Assembly: GCA_018238545.1 (NCBI GenBank)
Contig: JABCTC010000006.1
Location: 40,609-104,608 of the forward strand
Reading direction: 5' to 3'
Source: Candidatus Heimdallarchaeota archaeon
Lineage (GTDB): Archaea; Asgardarchaeota; Heimdallarchaeia; Heimdallarchaeales; Heimdallarchaeaceae
Length of the DNA stretch: 64,000 bases
The position numbers and the translations under genes are program-made. The notes under the pieces were generated by a model. The model worked only from the letters and a program-made list of their open reading frames with translations. It ran no database searches and was not told the DNA's origin. This document shows, piece by piece, positions 41,433 through 51,556 of the stretch (position 1 is its first letter; each line of letters begins with the position of its first letter).

Positions 41433-41840
41433 ATGACCTCTTCTTCTGATGACGAGAAATTAGCAGAATTATTAGATATAATTGGGAAAAAAAAGAGTCT
41501 AACAGAAGTTTTGGAAAATGAAATTCTATCTGTTTTTGATTCAAGGGGAGAAAACGCTGTCAAAGTGCTAAAAGAAAATAATTTACAAAAATTAATTTTA
41601 GATGAAAATATTAGCATCTGGGAAGTTAAAGGTAGAAGCAAGGTCTACATTGTGATAGAAAATAACTATTGCGAATGTACCGATTTTCAGTTTCGTGTGT
41701 TAAGAAAAGGACAAAAAACCTTATGCTATCATCTCTTAGCCAAGATTATTGGGGAGAAGCTTGAAGTTTTCAATACTAGGTCTTTATCTACTGACGAATA
41801 CAATAAAATATTGGAACAAAGAATAAAAAATGAAAAATGA
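41433..41840 (+). CDS. SWIM zinc-finger protein
   Basis: 'CECTDFQFRVLRKGQKTLCYHLLAK' matches CxCx(n)CxH. Confidence 0.85.
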   Translation: MTSSSDDEKLAELLDIIGKKKSLTEVLENEILSVFDSRGENAVKVLKENNLQKLILDENISIWEVKGRSKVYIVIENNYCECTDFQFRVLRKGQKTLCYHLLAKIIGEKLEVFNTRSLSTDEYNKILEQRIKNEK

Positions 41841-41856
41841 ATGAAGTTAGAAGTAC

Positions 41857-44800
41857 TTATGCAATGTCTTCTAATTCAATGTGAGGAGCAATACCTAGAC
41901 TCATTAGTTCTTGCATTAATAGTTTGAAAGCATAGCTTATTACGACTTTAGCAACAGTTGTTTCTTCTTTACAAATAGGACAATGGTATCGATCTCTATT
42001 CCTATCATACATTGCTAAGAAACCACACCTAGAACAAATAAGGGCATCAGTTTTATCAGATTCATCAAGTAATCTTTCTTTCAGAAGAATAGATGTTCCA
42101 TGACCTATAAGGCAATCTCTTTCCATCTCTCCAAATCTTAGACCTCCTTCCCTTGCTCTACCCTCAGTAGGTTGTCTTGTGAGCATTTGTATGGGACCTC
42201 TTGCTCGTGCGTGTATTTTGTCTTGAACTAAGTGGTGCAGCTTCTGGTAGAATTGAGATCCTACAAACACATTCCCCTCTAGTCTTTTTCCAGTTTTTCC
42301 ATCATACATTACTTCTCTTCCATAGGGATACATGCCTATCTCTTTTAGTTCATCATGAAGATCATCAAGTTTGGTTTGACTAAAAGCTGTACCATATATG
42401 GCGGAACCCCTTTGAGCTGCAAGCTTACCTGCAAGTAATTCCATTAACATTCCTATTGTCATTCTTGATGGGACTGCATGTGGGTTGACGATGATGTCTG
42501 GGACAATTCCAGATTCAGTGAAAGGCATATCTTCTTGAGGTATGATGAGTCCTATAACTCCCTTTTGTCCATGTCTGGATGCAAATTTATCCCCAATTTC
42601 AGGGATTCTTTCAGATCTAACTCGAACCTTAACAAGACGATTTCCTTCATTAGTGTCTGTAAGTACAACAACATCAGATATCCCCTTTTCTCCATGTCTC
42701 ATAGCTTTACTAGTTTCTCTTCTGTTTTGTGGAGGAACATCAAATTCGGTATATTCTTCCAGAAATCTGGGAGGACTTGTTCTACCAATCAATACTTCTC
42801 CTCTACTCCCCTCAACACTAATTTCGGGTTCAATAACACCATCTTCACCAAGATGTACATATTGGGATTCATCCTTGTACCCTCTAACTGAATCATCTGG
42901 AATTTCAAATGTATCTTCTTGTCCATTTGGATATTTACGCTCTTCAGCATCATATGTCCTGTAAAATGTACTTCTTCCCAATCCTCTCTCAATAGCTGCT
43001 TTATTTATCAGTAAAGCATCTTCCATATTGTATCCCTCATAAGCTAGAATTGCAATAATGAAGTTTTGACCTGCTGGTCTACTTTCAAAGTTAATTGCAT
43101 CCATTCCATGGGTTTTAACTAATGGTTTTTGAGGATAATGTAGAATGTGGGCTCTTGTATCCATTCTATATCTGAAATTTGCAGAGAAGATACCAAGAGC
43201 TTGTTTTGCCATTCCCGCTTCATAGACATTTCTATCAGAACGATTATGTTCAGGATAAGGAATAAGGGAAGCACAAATTCCTAGAATTGTACTAGGTGTA
43301 ATTTCCATGTGGGTAATATCTGGACCAAGTGAGTTTTCATCAATTGCAATGAACAAATTCTCTTCTTCTTCAGCATCTATATACTCAATAACTTGGTTTC
43401 GAAGGAGATCTGACCAAGACCATTTATTACTAACAATCCAATTGATCATCTCTTTTGTTAGCTTTGAGTTACCATTTTCAACAATTATCAAAGGACGACG
43501 AACTCTTCCTGCATCACAATTTATCATGATTTCCCTTGTATCATCATAGTATGCAATATTGACTTCGTGGTGTATCTCCCCTTCTCTTCGTTTCTCAATT
43601 AGTTTATGTCTAAATTCTTCACCTTTTTCAACAGCTCCTAGAAAGCTACCATTCAAGAAAACCTTGTAGTAGTTTGGATTAGCAACTAGTTTTGCTAACT
43701 GAGAAGTTGGTTCTGCCAAATCTTGAGGCTTAATAATATTTAATCCTAAATCATCAATTAGTTTTTTCTCAATCTCTTTTTCTTGTAATCCTACACTGAT
43801 ATATGCTTGAAGAGCTAGATTTTTCACTAAACCACAATTTGGTCCTTCTGGTGTTTCATTTGGACATATCTTACCAAAATGTGTTGGGTGAAGATCTCGA
43901 GCTTCAAAGTGAGGTTGACTTCTACTCAAAGGACTCACTACTCTTCGCAAATGGCTTAAGGCTGACATGTAATTTGTTCTATCAAGCAATTGACTGACTC
44001 CTGATTTTCCACCAGTCCAATTACCAGTTGCTAGTGCATGTCTTAATCTTTCAGTAATTAAATCAGCTCGAACAGCTGTTTTTAGATTAGGTTTTCGACC
44101 TCTAACAGTTACTCTTTCTAATTGGTATTTGATATCACGGCATAATGCATGAAAAGCTACTCTATATAACATGAGTAACAAGTCTCCAGCGAGTTTTAAC
44201 CGTTTATTTGAATAATGATCCTTGTCATCTTTATGTCTAACGCCTGCTTCTAGTTCAAGTAATCTTTGAGCCATACGGGCAAGAAAGAACGCTTTCTTTA
44301 ATCTAGATTCTTCATCACTTCCAAGATGAGGAAGAAGATATTTATCTAATACTTGCATAGCTCGATTAATACGATATTCTTTTGTTTGCCCTACAGCTAC
44401 TCTTTTTCCAATATAATCCAGAGATTCTTCTGTAGTATCTATTTCCGAGGATTCTCTCATTAAGATTGACATAACTCGGGATCGAAGTTCAGGTGTCGGA
44501 CTTATGGCCATTGCAATCATATCGTCTCTTTCTATTCCAAGTGCTCGCATTAGAAGGATGAGAGATATTTTTCTGGGCATACTTGGAAAACTTACTCTTA
44601 ATTGACCATCATTAGTGTGCTCTACAGTAACTGGAGCTCGAAAACCATGTATAACACTGAACACTTTAGCTTCACTTGTCACATTTCCTTTGCTCTTGAG
44701 CTTGTCTATGAGAATGCGATTTGGTGATAAATCTTCTTGAGTTACAATAACACGCTCACTACCATTTACTAAAAAGTAACCACCAGGATCTTTAGGATCT

Positions 44801-45255
44801 TCTCCTAGTTTAATTAGAGATTCAGGAGTACGATTATATAGTTGACATTTATTGGATTTCAACATAATGGGGAGATAACCAATAAAAACACTAATTGGTT
44901 CCAAGGGAACTTCTACGCCATCATCAGAGCCTTTCCGAATTGGTGTCATATGCAGATTTAACCTTGAAGCATAAGTTAGATTACGAATCCTTGCTTCCAT
45001 TGGATAAACAGAACTCTGTGAGCCATCAGCTTCGCGAATAGTTGGTTCTTCAACCTCAACTTTATCTAACCTCACATAAAATTCGGAATCTTCAGGTTCG
45101 ATAGTTTTAATCTCTTTGATAACTGATTGTAATCTCTTTTCTAGAAATTCATTAAAAGAATCAAGATGCTGACGAACTAATCCTAGCTCATCAAACATTG
45201 CGTTAACTAAAACCCAACGACTATTGGTATTTGAACTACTCTTCTTTTTGACCAT
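41857..45255 (-). CDS. rpo2: RNA polymerase subunit Rpo2 (B), unsplit
   Basis: 'CPNETPEGPNCGLVKNLAL', 'YEGYNMEDALLINKAAIERG', 'GDKFASRHGQKGVIG', 'GGLRFGEMERDCLIGHG', C-terminal Zn site. Confidence 0.98.
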   Translation of the reverse strand: MVKKKSSSNTNSRWVLVNAMFDELGLVRQHLDSFNEFLEKRLQSVIKEIKTIEPEDSEFYVRLDKVEVEEPTIREADGSQSSVYPMEARIRNLTYASRLNLHMTPIRKGSDDGVEVPLEPISVFIGYLPIMLKSNKCQLYNRTPESLIKLGEDPKDPGGYFLVNGSERVIVTQEDLSPNRILIDKLKSKGNVTSEAKVFSVIHGFRAPVTVEHTNDGQLRVSFPSMPRKISLILLMRALGIERDDMIAMAISPTPELRSRVMSILMRESSEIDTTEESLDYIGKRVAVGQTKEYRINRAMQVLDKYLLPHLGSDEESRLKKAFFLARMAQRLLELEAGVRHKDDKDHYSNKRLKLAGDLLLMLYRVAFHALCRDIKYQLERVTVRGRKPNLKTAVRADLITERLRHALATGNWTGGKSGVSQLLDRTNYMSALSHLRRVVSPLSRSQPHFEARDLHPTHFGKICPNETPEGPNCGLVKNLALQAYISVGLQEKEIEKKLIDDLGLNIIKPQDLAEPTSQLAKLVANPNYYKVFLNGSFLGAVEKGEEFRHKLIEKRREGEIHHEVNIAYYDDTREIMINCDAGRVRRPLIIVENGNSKLTKEMINWIVSNKWSWSDLLRNQVIEYIDAEEEENLFIAIDENSLGPDITHMEITPSTILGICASLIPYPEHNRSDRNVYEAGMAKQALGIFSANFRYRMDTRAHILHYPQKPLVKTHGMDAINFESRPAGQNFIIAILAYEGYNMEDALLINKAAIERGLGRSTFYRTYDAEERKYPNGQEDTFEIPDDSVRGYKDESQYVHLGEDGVIEPEISVEGSRGEVLIGRTSPPRFLEEYTEFDVPPQNRRETSKAMRHGEKGISDVVVLTDTNEGNRLVKVRVRSERIPEIGDKFASRHGQKGVIGLIIPQEDMPFTESGIVPDIIVNPHAVPSRMTIGMLMELLAGKLAAQRGSAIYGTAFSQTKLDDLHDELKEIGMYPYGREVMYDGKTGKRLEGNVFVGSQFYQKLHHLVQDKIHARARGPIQMLTRQPTEGRAREGGLRFGEMERDCLIGHGTSILLKERLLDESDKTDALICSRCGFLAMYDRNRDRYHCPICKEETTVAKVVISYAFKLLMQELMSLGIAPHIELEDIA

Positions 45256-45360
45256 TTAAACACCCATGGACGACTAAAAATTGCGATATCCTCGCATTTA
45301 CGAGCATTTTTGATAGATTAAAAAGATTATGAATCAAGACCACAAAAAAGAGTTATAGTC

Positions 45361-46758
45361 TCACTTGTCAGAGTGAAAAATTAAGGACCAAGGATAGCGT
45401 ACAGCTATTTCACTCACTACTCGTTTCACTTTCTCTTGTTCAGATGTATTTTCATAAAACAATAAAAACACCTCTCCTCCTCTACTTCGTTTCATTTTTT
45501 GATAGACTGTTTTTGGAGAATTCACTAAATCATATACTATAATTAACTCTGTTTGAGGGATGTCTATATCTCTTTCTCCAATGGGTGAAAGAATGAGTGC
45601 TGAGTGTTCCTTAGAGCTCTTAAACCTCTCAATTATCTCACTCTTGTTTCTTGATTTACCTGTAACTTCAAAAATTGTAATTCCTTCACTCTTAAGAAGC
45701 TGGGAAAGGGAACTTACTGTAGATAAAAACGAACAAAGAATAGTTATTTTCTTACGGTTCTTCACTATTTTTAACACCTCTAATTCTTTACCACTTATCT
45801 TTGGTATGTCAGAGAGAAGGCCCTTATCGAAACCATGACGCATCAAATAATTTGGATAGGTGCTTGCTGGCATAGAGTAAACATATTTTCTTAATAGTAA
45901 GAGTCGATTAAGTTTCTCCACCAAATCAGTTTCAATTGACATAAGTGAAATGTTTTGAAAGAAATTTTGCTTTAATCGCGGTAACTCGGTTGGAGATGTT
46001 TCACTTACAATTTGCAGTATTTCTTCTCGTAAATCTTTAATTTGTTTCGTAATCATTTGTATTATCTGGGCAGTTTTTTCATCTTTAACAGGATGAATGT
46101 GAACCTTTGTTTCTTTGATATATTCCTTAAGATCTGTCCCAATAAAATCTTCAATTGTTATAATGGAACTTTCAGGAATAAATTCCATTAAAGTACTTAG
46201 CTCGTTTCGTAATTTAAGCTGATCTTCATCTAATACAAAATGATCATCTCTAAGAGTGCCACTCATACCTACGAATCTTGTGTTATCTAGTTGTGCCAGT
46301 ATTCTATTCCATGGGACACATAAAACTCTCTTTAGAGAAACGCGTCGGATTATTTGGTCCACTTCATTAATAATTGCGATATCGATATTTTCAGCTAACT
46401 CTGGAAACTTTTTCAGTGTATTAGAAAAAACAATTGGAAGCGATAAGATTACACGGTTTTTTTCGATTATGTGTTTTCTATAATTTGCACTTAAACCACT
46501 CTTAACAACACCCAAATCTTTTATTCCACCATACTCTTTTTCCAAATAGTGGGCTGTTTCTTCAAGCGAAGTGTGTGTTTGCAGAAAAACCACAACTTTT
46601 TTGTCCTTAAACGCTTCCGTTACTAGCCTATACATCAGAACACGCTTACCCATCCCACAATCTAATTCTAGAATGACACTTTTTCTCGAATCTACCAATT
46701 CTTCAATTCGTTGAATGATAAAATTCTGATACTCACGAGATTCGATGGACAAGACCAA
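45361..46758 (-). CDS. Divergent SF2 helicase (XPB/Hef-like) with altered catalytic motifs
   Basis: Motif I 'LELDCGMGKRVLM', motif II 'IINEVDQ', motif III 'GMSGTLRDD', motif VI-like 'QKMKRSRGGEVFLLFY'. Confidence 0.75.
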   Translation of the reverse strand: MVLSIESREYQNFIIQRIEELVDSRKSVILELDCGMGKRVLMYRLVTEAFKDKKVVVFLQTHTSLEETAHYLEKEYGGIKDLGVVKSGLSANYRKHIIEKNRVILSLPIVFSNTLKKFPELAENIDIAIINEVDQIIRRVSLKRVLCVPWNRILAQLDNTRFVGMSGTLRDDHFVLDEDQLKLRNELSTLMEFIPESSIITIEDFIGTDLKEYIKETKVHIHPVKDEKTAQIIQMITKQIKDLREEILQIVSETSPTELPRLKQNFFQNISLMSIETDLVEKLNRLLLLRKYVYSMPASTYPNYLMRHGFDKGLLSDIPKISGKELEVLKIVKNRKKITILCSFLSTVSSLSQLLKSEGITIFEVTGKSRNKSEIIERFKSSKEHSALILSPIGERDIDIPQTELIIVYDLVNSPKTVYQKMKRSRGGEVFLLFYENTSEQEKVKRVVSEIAVRYPWSLIFHSDK

Positions 46759-46816
46759 TCACTTTGATATATGGATATTCGTATATAAAGAGACAAATTA
46801 ACAGCTAACAATCACA

Positions 46817-47647
46817 TCATATCTTATCTGAAATGTTTTCCTGAACCGATTTCAATAAGTTGAATGACTGATCTGATTTTTCGTGAAGATTGAATCCTAT
46901 CGCGGTTATGCTAATACTTTTCATGGTTTGCACTGCCCATGTATCGGTGTTTTCAGGAAAAGATTTTTTCTGTTCTCCCCACAACCATAAATACGGGAGT
47001 TTTCGCGGGTCTTTCTTCTCTACCATGTAGTTATTGTATTTGTAAAATGCAGGCCTTGTAATATATATCTCTGTTTCTTCTGTAATCTCCGTAGGGTAAT
47101 TTACATTTAGAAAAGCCAAACCTTGCGGCCATTCCATATCCAAGGTGTGCTCAACAATCATACGAGACATTTCTGCCATTCTATCGAAATTGATTCCTTT
47201 TTGTTCAATAAGTTGTGCATCATCTGATAAATCTGCTGAAAAAGCTATAGCTGGGACATTATTGAAAGCTGCTTCAAATGCTGCAGCGCAAGTACCACTT
47301 GTTAAAATTGAATGAATTGAAGAATTATCCCCATAATTGATTCCACTTACAACCATGTTAGGTTTCTTTTTCAAGACGTGGATACCAACAAGAACATTAT
47401 CAGCTGGTGCTCCAGTTGTACTGTAACCTATTGAACCATCTTCATAATCTATTTGTGAGAAACGTATGGGTTTATGGAATGTAAGGGCCTTTGATACGGC
47501 TGAACTAGCTTCAGCAGGTGCAAAGCACACTACTTTAGCTATTTTAACAAGCTCTTCTCTAATGGTGTTTAGACCAATGGATTTAATTCCATCATCATTT
47601 GTCAATAGAATAAGTTTATCTTTCACAAAGATATAATTGGCAATCAT
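46817..47647 (-). CDS. surE: 5'/3'-nucleotidase SurE
   Basis: 'ILLTNDDGIKSIGLNTI', 'APAEASSAVSKALT', 'VVSGINYGDNSSIHSILTSGTCAAAFEA'. Confidence 0.95.
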   Translation of the reverse strand: MIANYIFVKDKLILLTNDDGIKSIGLNTIREELVKIAKVVCFAPAEASSAVSKALTFHKPIRFSQIDYEDGSIGYSTTGAPADNVLVGIHVLKKKPNMVVSGINYGDNSSIHSILTSGTCAAAFEAAFNNVPAIAFSADLSDDAQLIEQKGINFDRMAEMSRMIVEHTLDMEWPQGLAFLNVNYPTEITEETEIYITRPAFYKYNNYMVEKKDPRKLPYLWLWGEQKKSFPENTDTWAVQTMKSISITAIGFNLHEKSDQSFNLLKSVQENISDKI

Positions 47648-47758
47648 TTGTTAAGTTTTATCTTTGGAAATAAATTTTAGTTCAAACATAACGTTAAAAA
47701 AAACAAATTGCGCTGTTCTTTTAGAATAAACAATTATGTACATAAAGGTGTTTTTACG

Positions 47759-50464
47759 ATGACTGAAAAATATGTCTATAAATTCTTTAGTAAAGATATA
47801 AGTGAAGGAAAAGCGGAAATGAAACCATTGCTAGGTGGAAAAGGAGCAAATTTGGCTGAAATGACAAATTTGGGGCTACCTGTACCACCTGGTTACGTAG
47901 TAACAACTCAAGCTTGTCTTCATTTTCTAGCGAATAACAATTCCTATCCTGAAGGGTTGGAAGAACAAATAGAATTGGCACAACAAGGATTAGAAAATTC
48001 TGCAGGGAAGAAATTGGGAGATGAAAATGATCCCCTATTAGTTTCTGTAAGGAGTGGATCAGTTGTTTCCATGCCTGGGATGATGGACACAGTGTTGAAC
48101 CTTGGTTTAACTGATAGTTCTGTTGAAGGGTTGGCAAAGGTGTCTGAAGACCCAAGATTTGCCTATGATTCATACCGTCGTTTTATTTACATGTATGCTG
48201 ATGTGGTAAAAGGTGTCAGCAAAACATTTTTTGAGAAAGAATTGGAAAAACTCAAAGTAGAACTCGGAGTAGAAACTGATACGGAAATACCTGCTGAAGA
48301 ACTCAAAAAACTTGTCCAAAAATACAAAATAATCTATAAAGAACATTTGGGCGAAGATTTTCCACAAGATCCACGTGTTCAGCTGTTGGATGCAGTTAAG
48401 GCTGTTTTTAAAAGCTGGAACAATAAACGTGCTATTGATTATAGAAACCATCAAGGCATTTCACATGATTTAGGAACCGCCGTAAACATTATGATAATGG
48501 TTTATGGTAACCTAGGCGATACATCCGCGACCGGTGTAGCATTCTCAAGAAACCCATCAGATGGAAGTAAGGGAATTTACGGAGAATATCTCATTAATGC
48601 ACAAGGAGAAGATGTTGTTGCTGGAATTAGAACCCCATTACCAATTGTAAATCTCAAGGACGACATGCCTACCCTCTATGATGAATTAGTAGAGATTTCT
48701 GAAAGCTTAGAGGCCAGATACCGAGACATGCAAGATATGGAATTTACAATTCAACAAGGAAAACTCTACATGCTTCAAACAAGAAGCGGTAAGAGAACTG
48801 GAATCGCTGCAAGTCAAATTGCATATGATTTAGTTAATGAAGGTGTTATTACTAAGGAAGAAGCCATCATGAGAATCACTCCAAGTGATGTTGAAAATGC
48901 TTTGTTCCCATCTATCGATTGGCAACAAATAAATGTTAATGCTCCTATAAAACAAATTAAACATGAATTAAGTGATAGACTCCTTGGTTCAGGTTTAGCT
49001 GCTGGAGCTGCTGCTGCAACTGGACTTGCTATTTTTGATGCCGATAGGGCTGAAGAAGCAGCAAAGCAAAATAAAGAAGTAATTCTAGTAAGGGTTGAAA
49101 CAACACCTGAAGATTTTCATGGAATGGCAGCCAGTAATGGTATTCTTACAATGAAAGGTGGTCTAACAAGTCATGCGGCGATTGTTGCAAGGCAGATTGG
49201 TAAAGCCTGTATTGTTGGAAGTGAAAATGGTGGTATTTCTATTGATGTTGAGAAAAATGAACTTTATGCAAAAGGTATAACCATTAAAGAAGGAGATTGG
49301 ATTACTATCGACGGTGAAGATGGTTCAATCTATGCTGGTAAATTACCCACTAGACCATCTAACTTAACCGATTCAATGAATACAATTTTAGATTGGTGTG
49401 ATGAAACCGCTAAAATTGGTGTGAAAGCTAATGCTGATAAACCTGATCAATTCGTAAAAGCTTTAGAGTTTGGAGCTAAAGGTATAGGATTATGTAGAAC
49501 AGAACACATGTTCTTTGATAACCTTGATTTAGTCAGGGGCATGATATTAGCCAAAAATGACGAAGAAAGAAAACACTATGTTGATCAATTAGAACCTGTT
49601 CAAGAAGAGGATTTTAGAGGTATATTTGATGTTTCAAAAGGTTATCCAGTTATCATACGTTTGATTGATCCTCCTCTACATGAATTCTTACCAAGTGAAG
49701 AAGAATTAATGACTGAGATTTTTGAAGCAAAACTAGCAGGTAAGAAGGATGAGGATTTCAAGGAAACAGCTGATATGCTAGAAGTTGTAAGAGAAATGAA
49801 AGAACAAAATCCTATGCTTGGTCTGAGAGGTTGCAGGCTTGGAATTACTATGCCAATTGTTACAGAAATGCAAGCTCGCGCAATATTCAAAGCAGCTGCT
49901 AAAGTTATCAAAAGTGGTAAAGAAGTACTTCCTGAAGTAATGGTTCCTCTTGTAGGATTCCAAAAAGAATTCGAACACCAAAGAACAATTATTGATCGAA
50001 TCGCCAAGGAAGTGATGCAAGAAGAGGGTATTGATTTTAAGTATCTTGTTGGAACTATGATTGAGGTACCAAGAGCAGCTTTGACAAGCAGTGAAATTGC
50101 AGGTGGAGAAAAAGGTGCTCAATTCTTTAGCTTTGGAACAAATGATCTTCATCAGATGGCATTAGGCTTTAGTAGAGACGATGCAGGTACATTTATCTCT
50201 AAATACATGGAACAAGGGATACTCAAAGATGACCCATTTGTTTCAATTGAAGAAGCAGGTGTCGGACGATTAATGAAGATATGTGTAGAAGATGGAAAAG
50301 CTACAAATCCAAATATCGAACTAGGGATTTGTGGTGAACAGGGTGGGGATCCTCAGTCTATAGATTTCTGTTACAGAATTGGTTTAGATTACGTGTCTTG
50401 CAGTCCATTCAGAGTACCAATAGCTAGATTAGCCGCCGCTCGCGCTACTTTAAGTAATAAATAA
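47759..50464 (+). CDS. ppdK: Pyruvate, phosphate dikinase
   Basis: 'LLGGKGANLAEMTNLGLPVPPGYVVTT', 'GGLTSHAAIVARQIGKACIVG', 'FFSFGTNDLHQMALGFSRDDAG', 'GICGEQGGDPQSI'. Confidence 0.97.
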   Translation: MTEKYVYKFFSKDISEGKAEMKPLLGGKGANLAEMTNLGLPVPPGYVVTTQACLHFLANNNSYPEGLEEQIELAQQGLENSAGKKLGDENDPLLVSVRSGSVVSMPGMMDTVLNLGLTDSSVEGLAKVSEDPRFAYDSYRRFIYMYADVVKGVSKTFFEKELEKLKVELGVETDTEIPAEELKKLVQKYKIIYKEHLGEDFPQDPRVQLLDAVKAVFKSWNNKRAIDYRNHQGISHDLGTAVNIMIMVYGNLGDTSATGVAFSRNPSDGSKGIYGEYLINAQGEDVVAGIRTPLPIVNLKDDMPTLYDELVEISESLEARYRDMQDMEFTIQQGKLYMLQTRSGKRTGIAASQIAYDLVNEGVITKEEAIMRITPSDVENALFPSIDWQQINVNAPIKQIKHELSDRLLGSGLAAGAAAATGLAIFDADRAEEAAKQNKEVILVRVETTPEDFHGMAASNGILTMKGGLTSHAAIVARQIGKACIVGSENGGISIDVEKNELYAKGITIKEGDWITIDGEDGSIYAGKLPTRPSNLTDSMNTILDWCDETAKIGVKANADKPDQFVKALEFGAKGIGLCRTEHMFFDNLDLVRGMILAKNDEERKHYVDQLEPVQEEDFRGIFDVSKGYPVIIRLIDPPLHEFLPSEEELMTEIFEAKLAGKKDEDFKETADMLEVVREMKEQNPMLGLRGCRLGITMPIVTEMQARAIFKAAAKVIKSGKEVLPEVMVPLVGFQKEFEHQRTIIDRIAKEVMQEEGIDFKYLVGTMIEVPRAALTSSEIAGGEKGAQFFSFGTNDLHQMALGFSRDDAGTFISKYMEQGILKDDPFVSIEEAGVGRLMKICVEDGKATNPNIELGICGEQGGDPQSIDFCYRIGLDYVSCSPFRVPIARLAAARATLSNK

Positions 50465-50492
50465 TATTTCTCTCTCTCTTTTTTCTTTTCTT

Positions 50493-51443
50493 TCACAATG
50501 ATATTATTCTATCAATACTATCTAAGAAGAAACTTATGTCTTCTATGAATTCAAAGAGAAATCTAACGAGTTCAGATTTTAATGAGGTTTTATGAAGCGT
50601 TATTAGTTCATCAAGCATCTGAATATTTGCTTTAGTATTTGCGAATTCAGTATAGACTCCGATTATATCTCTTTCCTGAACTGAACTAAGAAGATTTTCA
50701 AGAATATCAAGAATGAAATACATCTTGTTGTTGATATCTCCTGATTCACTATAGTTGTCTAACATTATCTGAGTTGAGACTTCTTGAGCCTTTGTTGCGA
50801 TATCTTCATAGGCTATATCCAACATGTCGATTACAATCTCATCTATATTCATCTCATCTGCTCTCTGCTCCACTGGCACCGTTGAAACTTCCATTCTACA
50901 TGTTGTATCTTTGATTTCTTCATCTAACCACTTAGCAAAGGAGGGTGTAATTATTGGTTTACGATCCAGAAGAGTATCAGCAGATGTGAACTCCTCTTGT
51001 TTTGGCTTAGGGTGAAAAAACTGTTCTTTTATCTGTGAATGAGCAGTGTATTCAGGATAATTATCGTAAACATACTTCACCAACTGCCGTAGACTATAAT
51101 TCTTAAAATCATAACAAAGGTCTTGGATAACTTGATCATAAATGTCCCCAAAATCATTTTCTAATAAATACTGTTCTCCATGATCTGTTATTTGATAGCG
51201 ATGAAGAATTTCACCACCGGCTTTTTCAACTTCTTCATGTTCAATGTAACCATAATCATCTAAATGATGAATGTCCTCTTGGATAACTTGACAATATGGT
51301 CCAAATTTGAAAGGAATGAAATCATAACCCGTATTGATGTGATAGTTCTTCTCCAAAAGAAACAAGAGTTTTTGAAACTGTACTCTCCCATTAACATACC
51401 CCATATGTTTTAGAAGTAATAACAATGTTGCGTAACGGGACAT
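50493..51443 (-). CDS. Uncharacterised protein with N-terminal YwgA/SocA(Panacea)-like winged-helix region
   Basis: 'LLLLKHMGYVNGRVQFQKLLFLLEKNYHINTGYDFIPFKFGPYCQVIQEDIHHLDDYGYIEHE'. Confidence 0.55.
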   Translation of the reverse strand: MSRYATLLLLLKHMGYVNGRVQFQKLLFLLEKNYHINTGYDFIPFKFGPYCQVIQEDIHHLDDYGYIEHEEVEKAGGEILHRYQITDHGEQYLLENDFGDIYDQVIQDLCYDFKNYSLRQLVKYVYDNYPEYTAHSQIKEQFFHPKPKQEEFTSADTLLDRKPIITPSFAKWLDEEIKDTTCRMEVSTVPVEQRADEMNIDEIVIDMLDIAYEDIATKAQEVSTQIMLDNYSESGDINNKMYFILDILENLLSSVQERDIIGVYTEFANTKANIQMLDELITLHKTSLKSELVRFLFEFIEDISFFLDSIDRIISL

Positions 51444-51556
51444 CTCACTATAATTAAACAGAGATTAATATATAAACTCATAGAAATATTTGGGTCTAAA
51501 CTGTGTTACACTCTTTTTATCGGCAATTTACTGATTTTAGTGTTAATTTTGTTATT

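Noticed and set aside
42478-42964. Overlapping plus-strand ORFs of 137 and 140 aa opposite rpo2
   Set aside because: Antisense to the certain rpo2 frame; low-information Ser/Phe-rich translations typical of spurious antisense ORFs.
47787-50152. Several minus-strand ORFs (94-128 aa) opposite ppdK
   Set aside because: Antisense shadows of a strongly conserved CDS; no family motifs.
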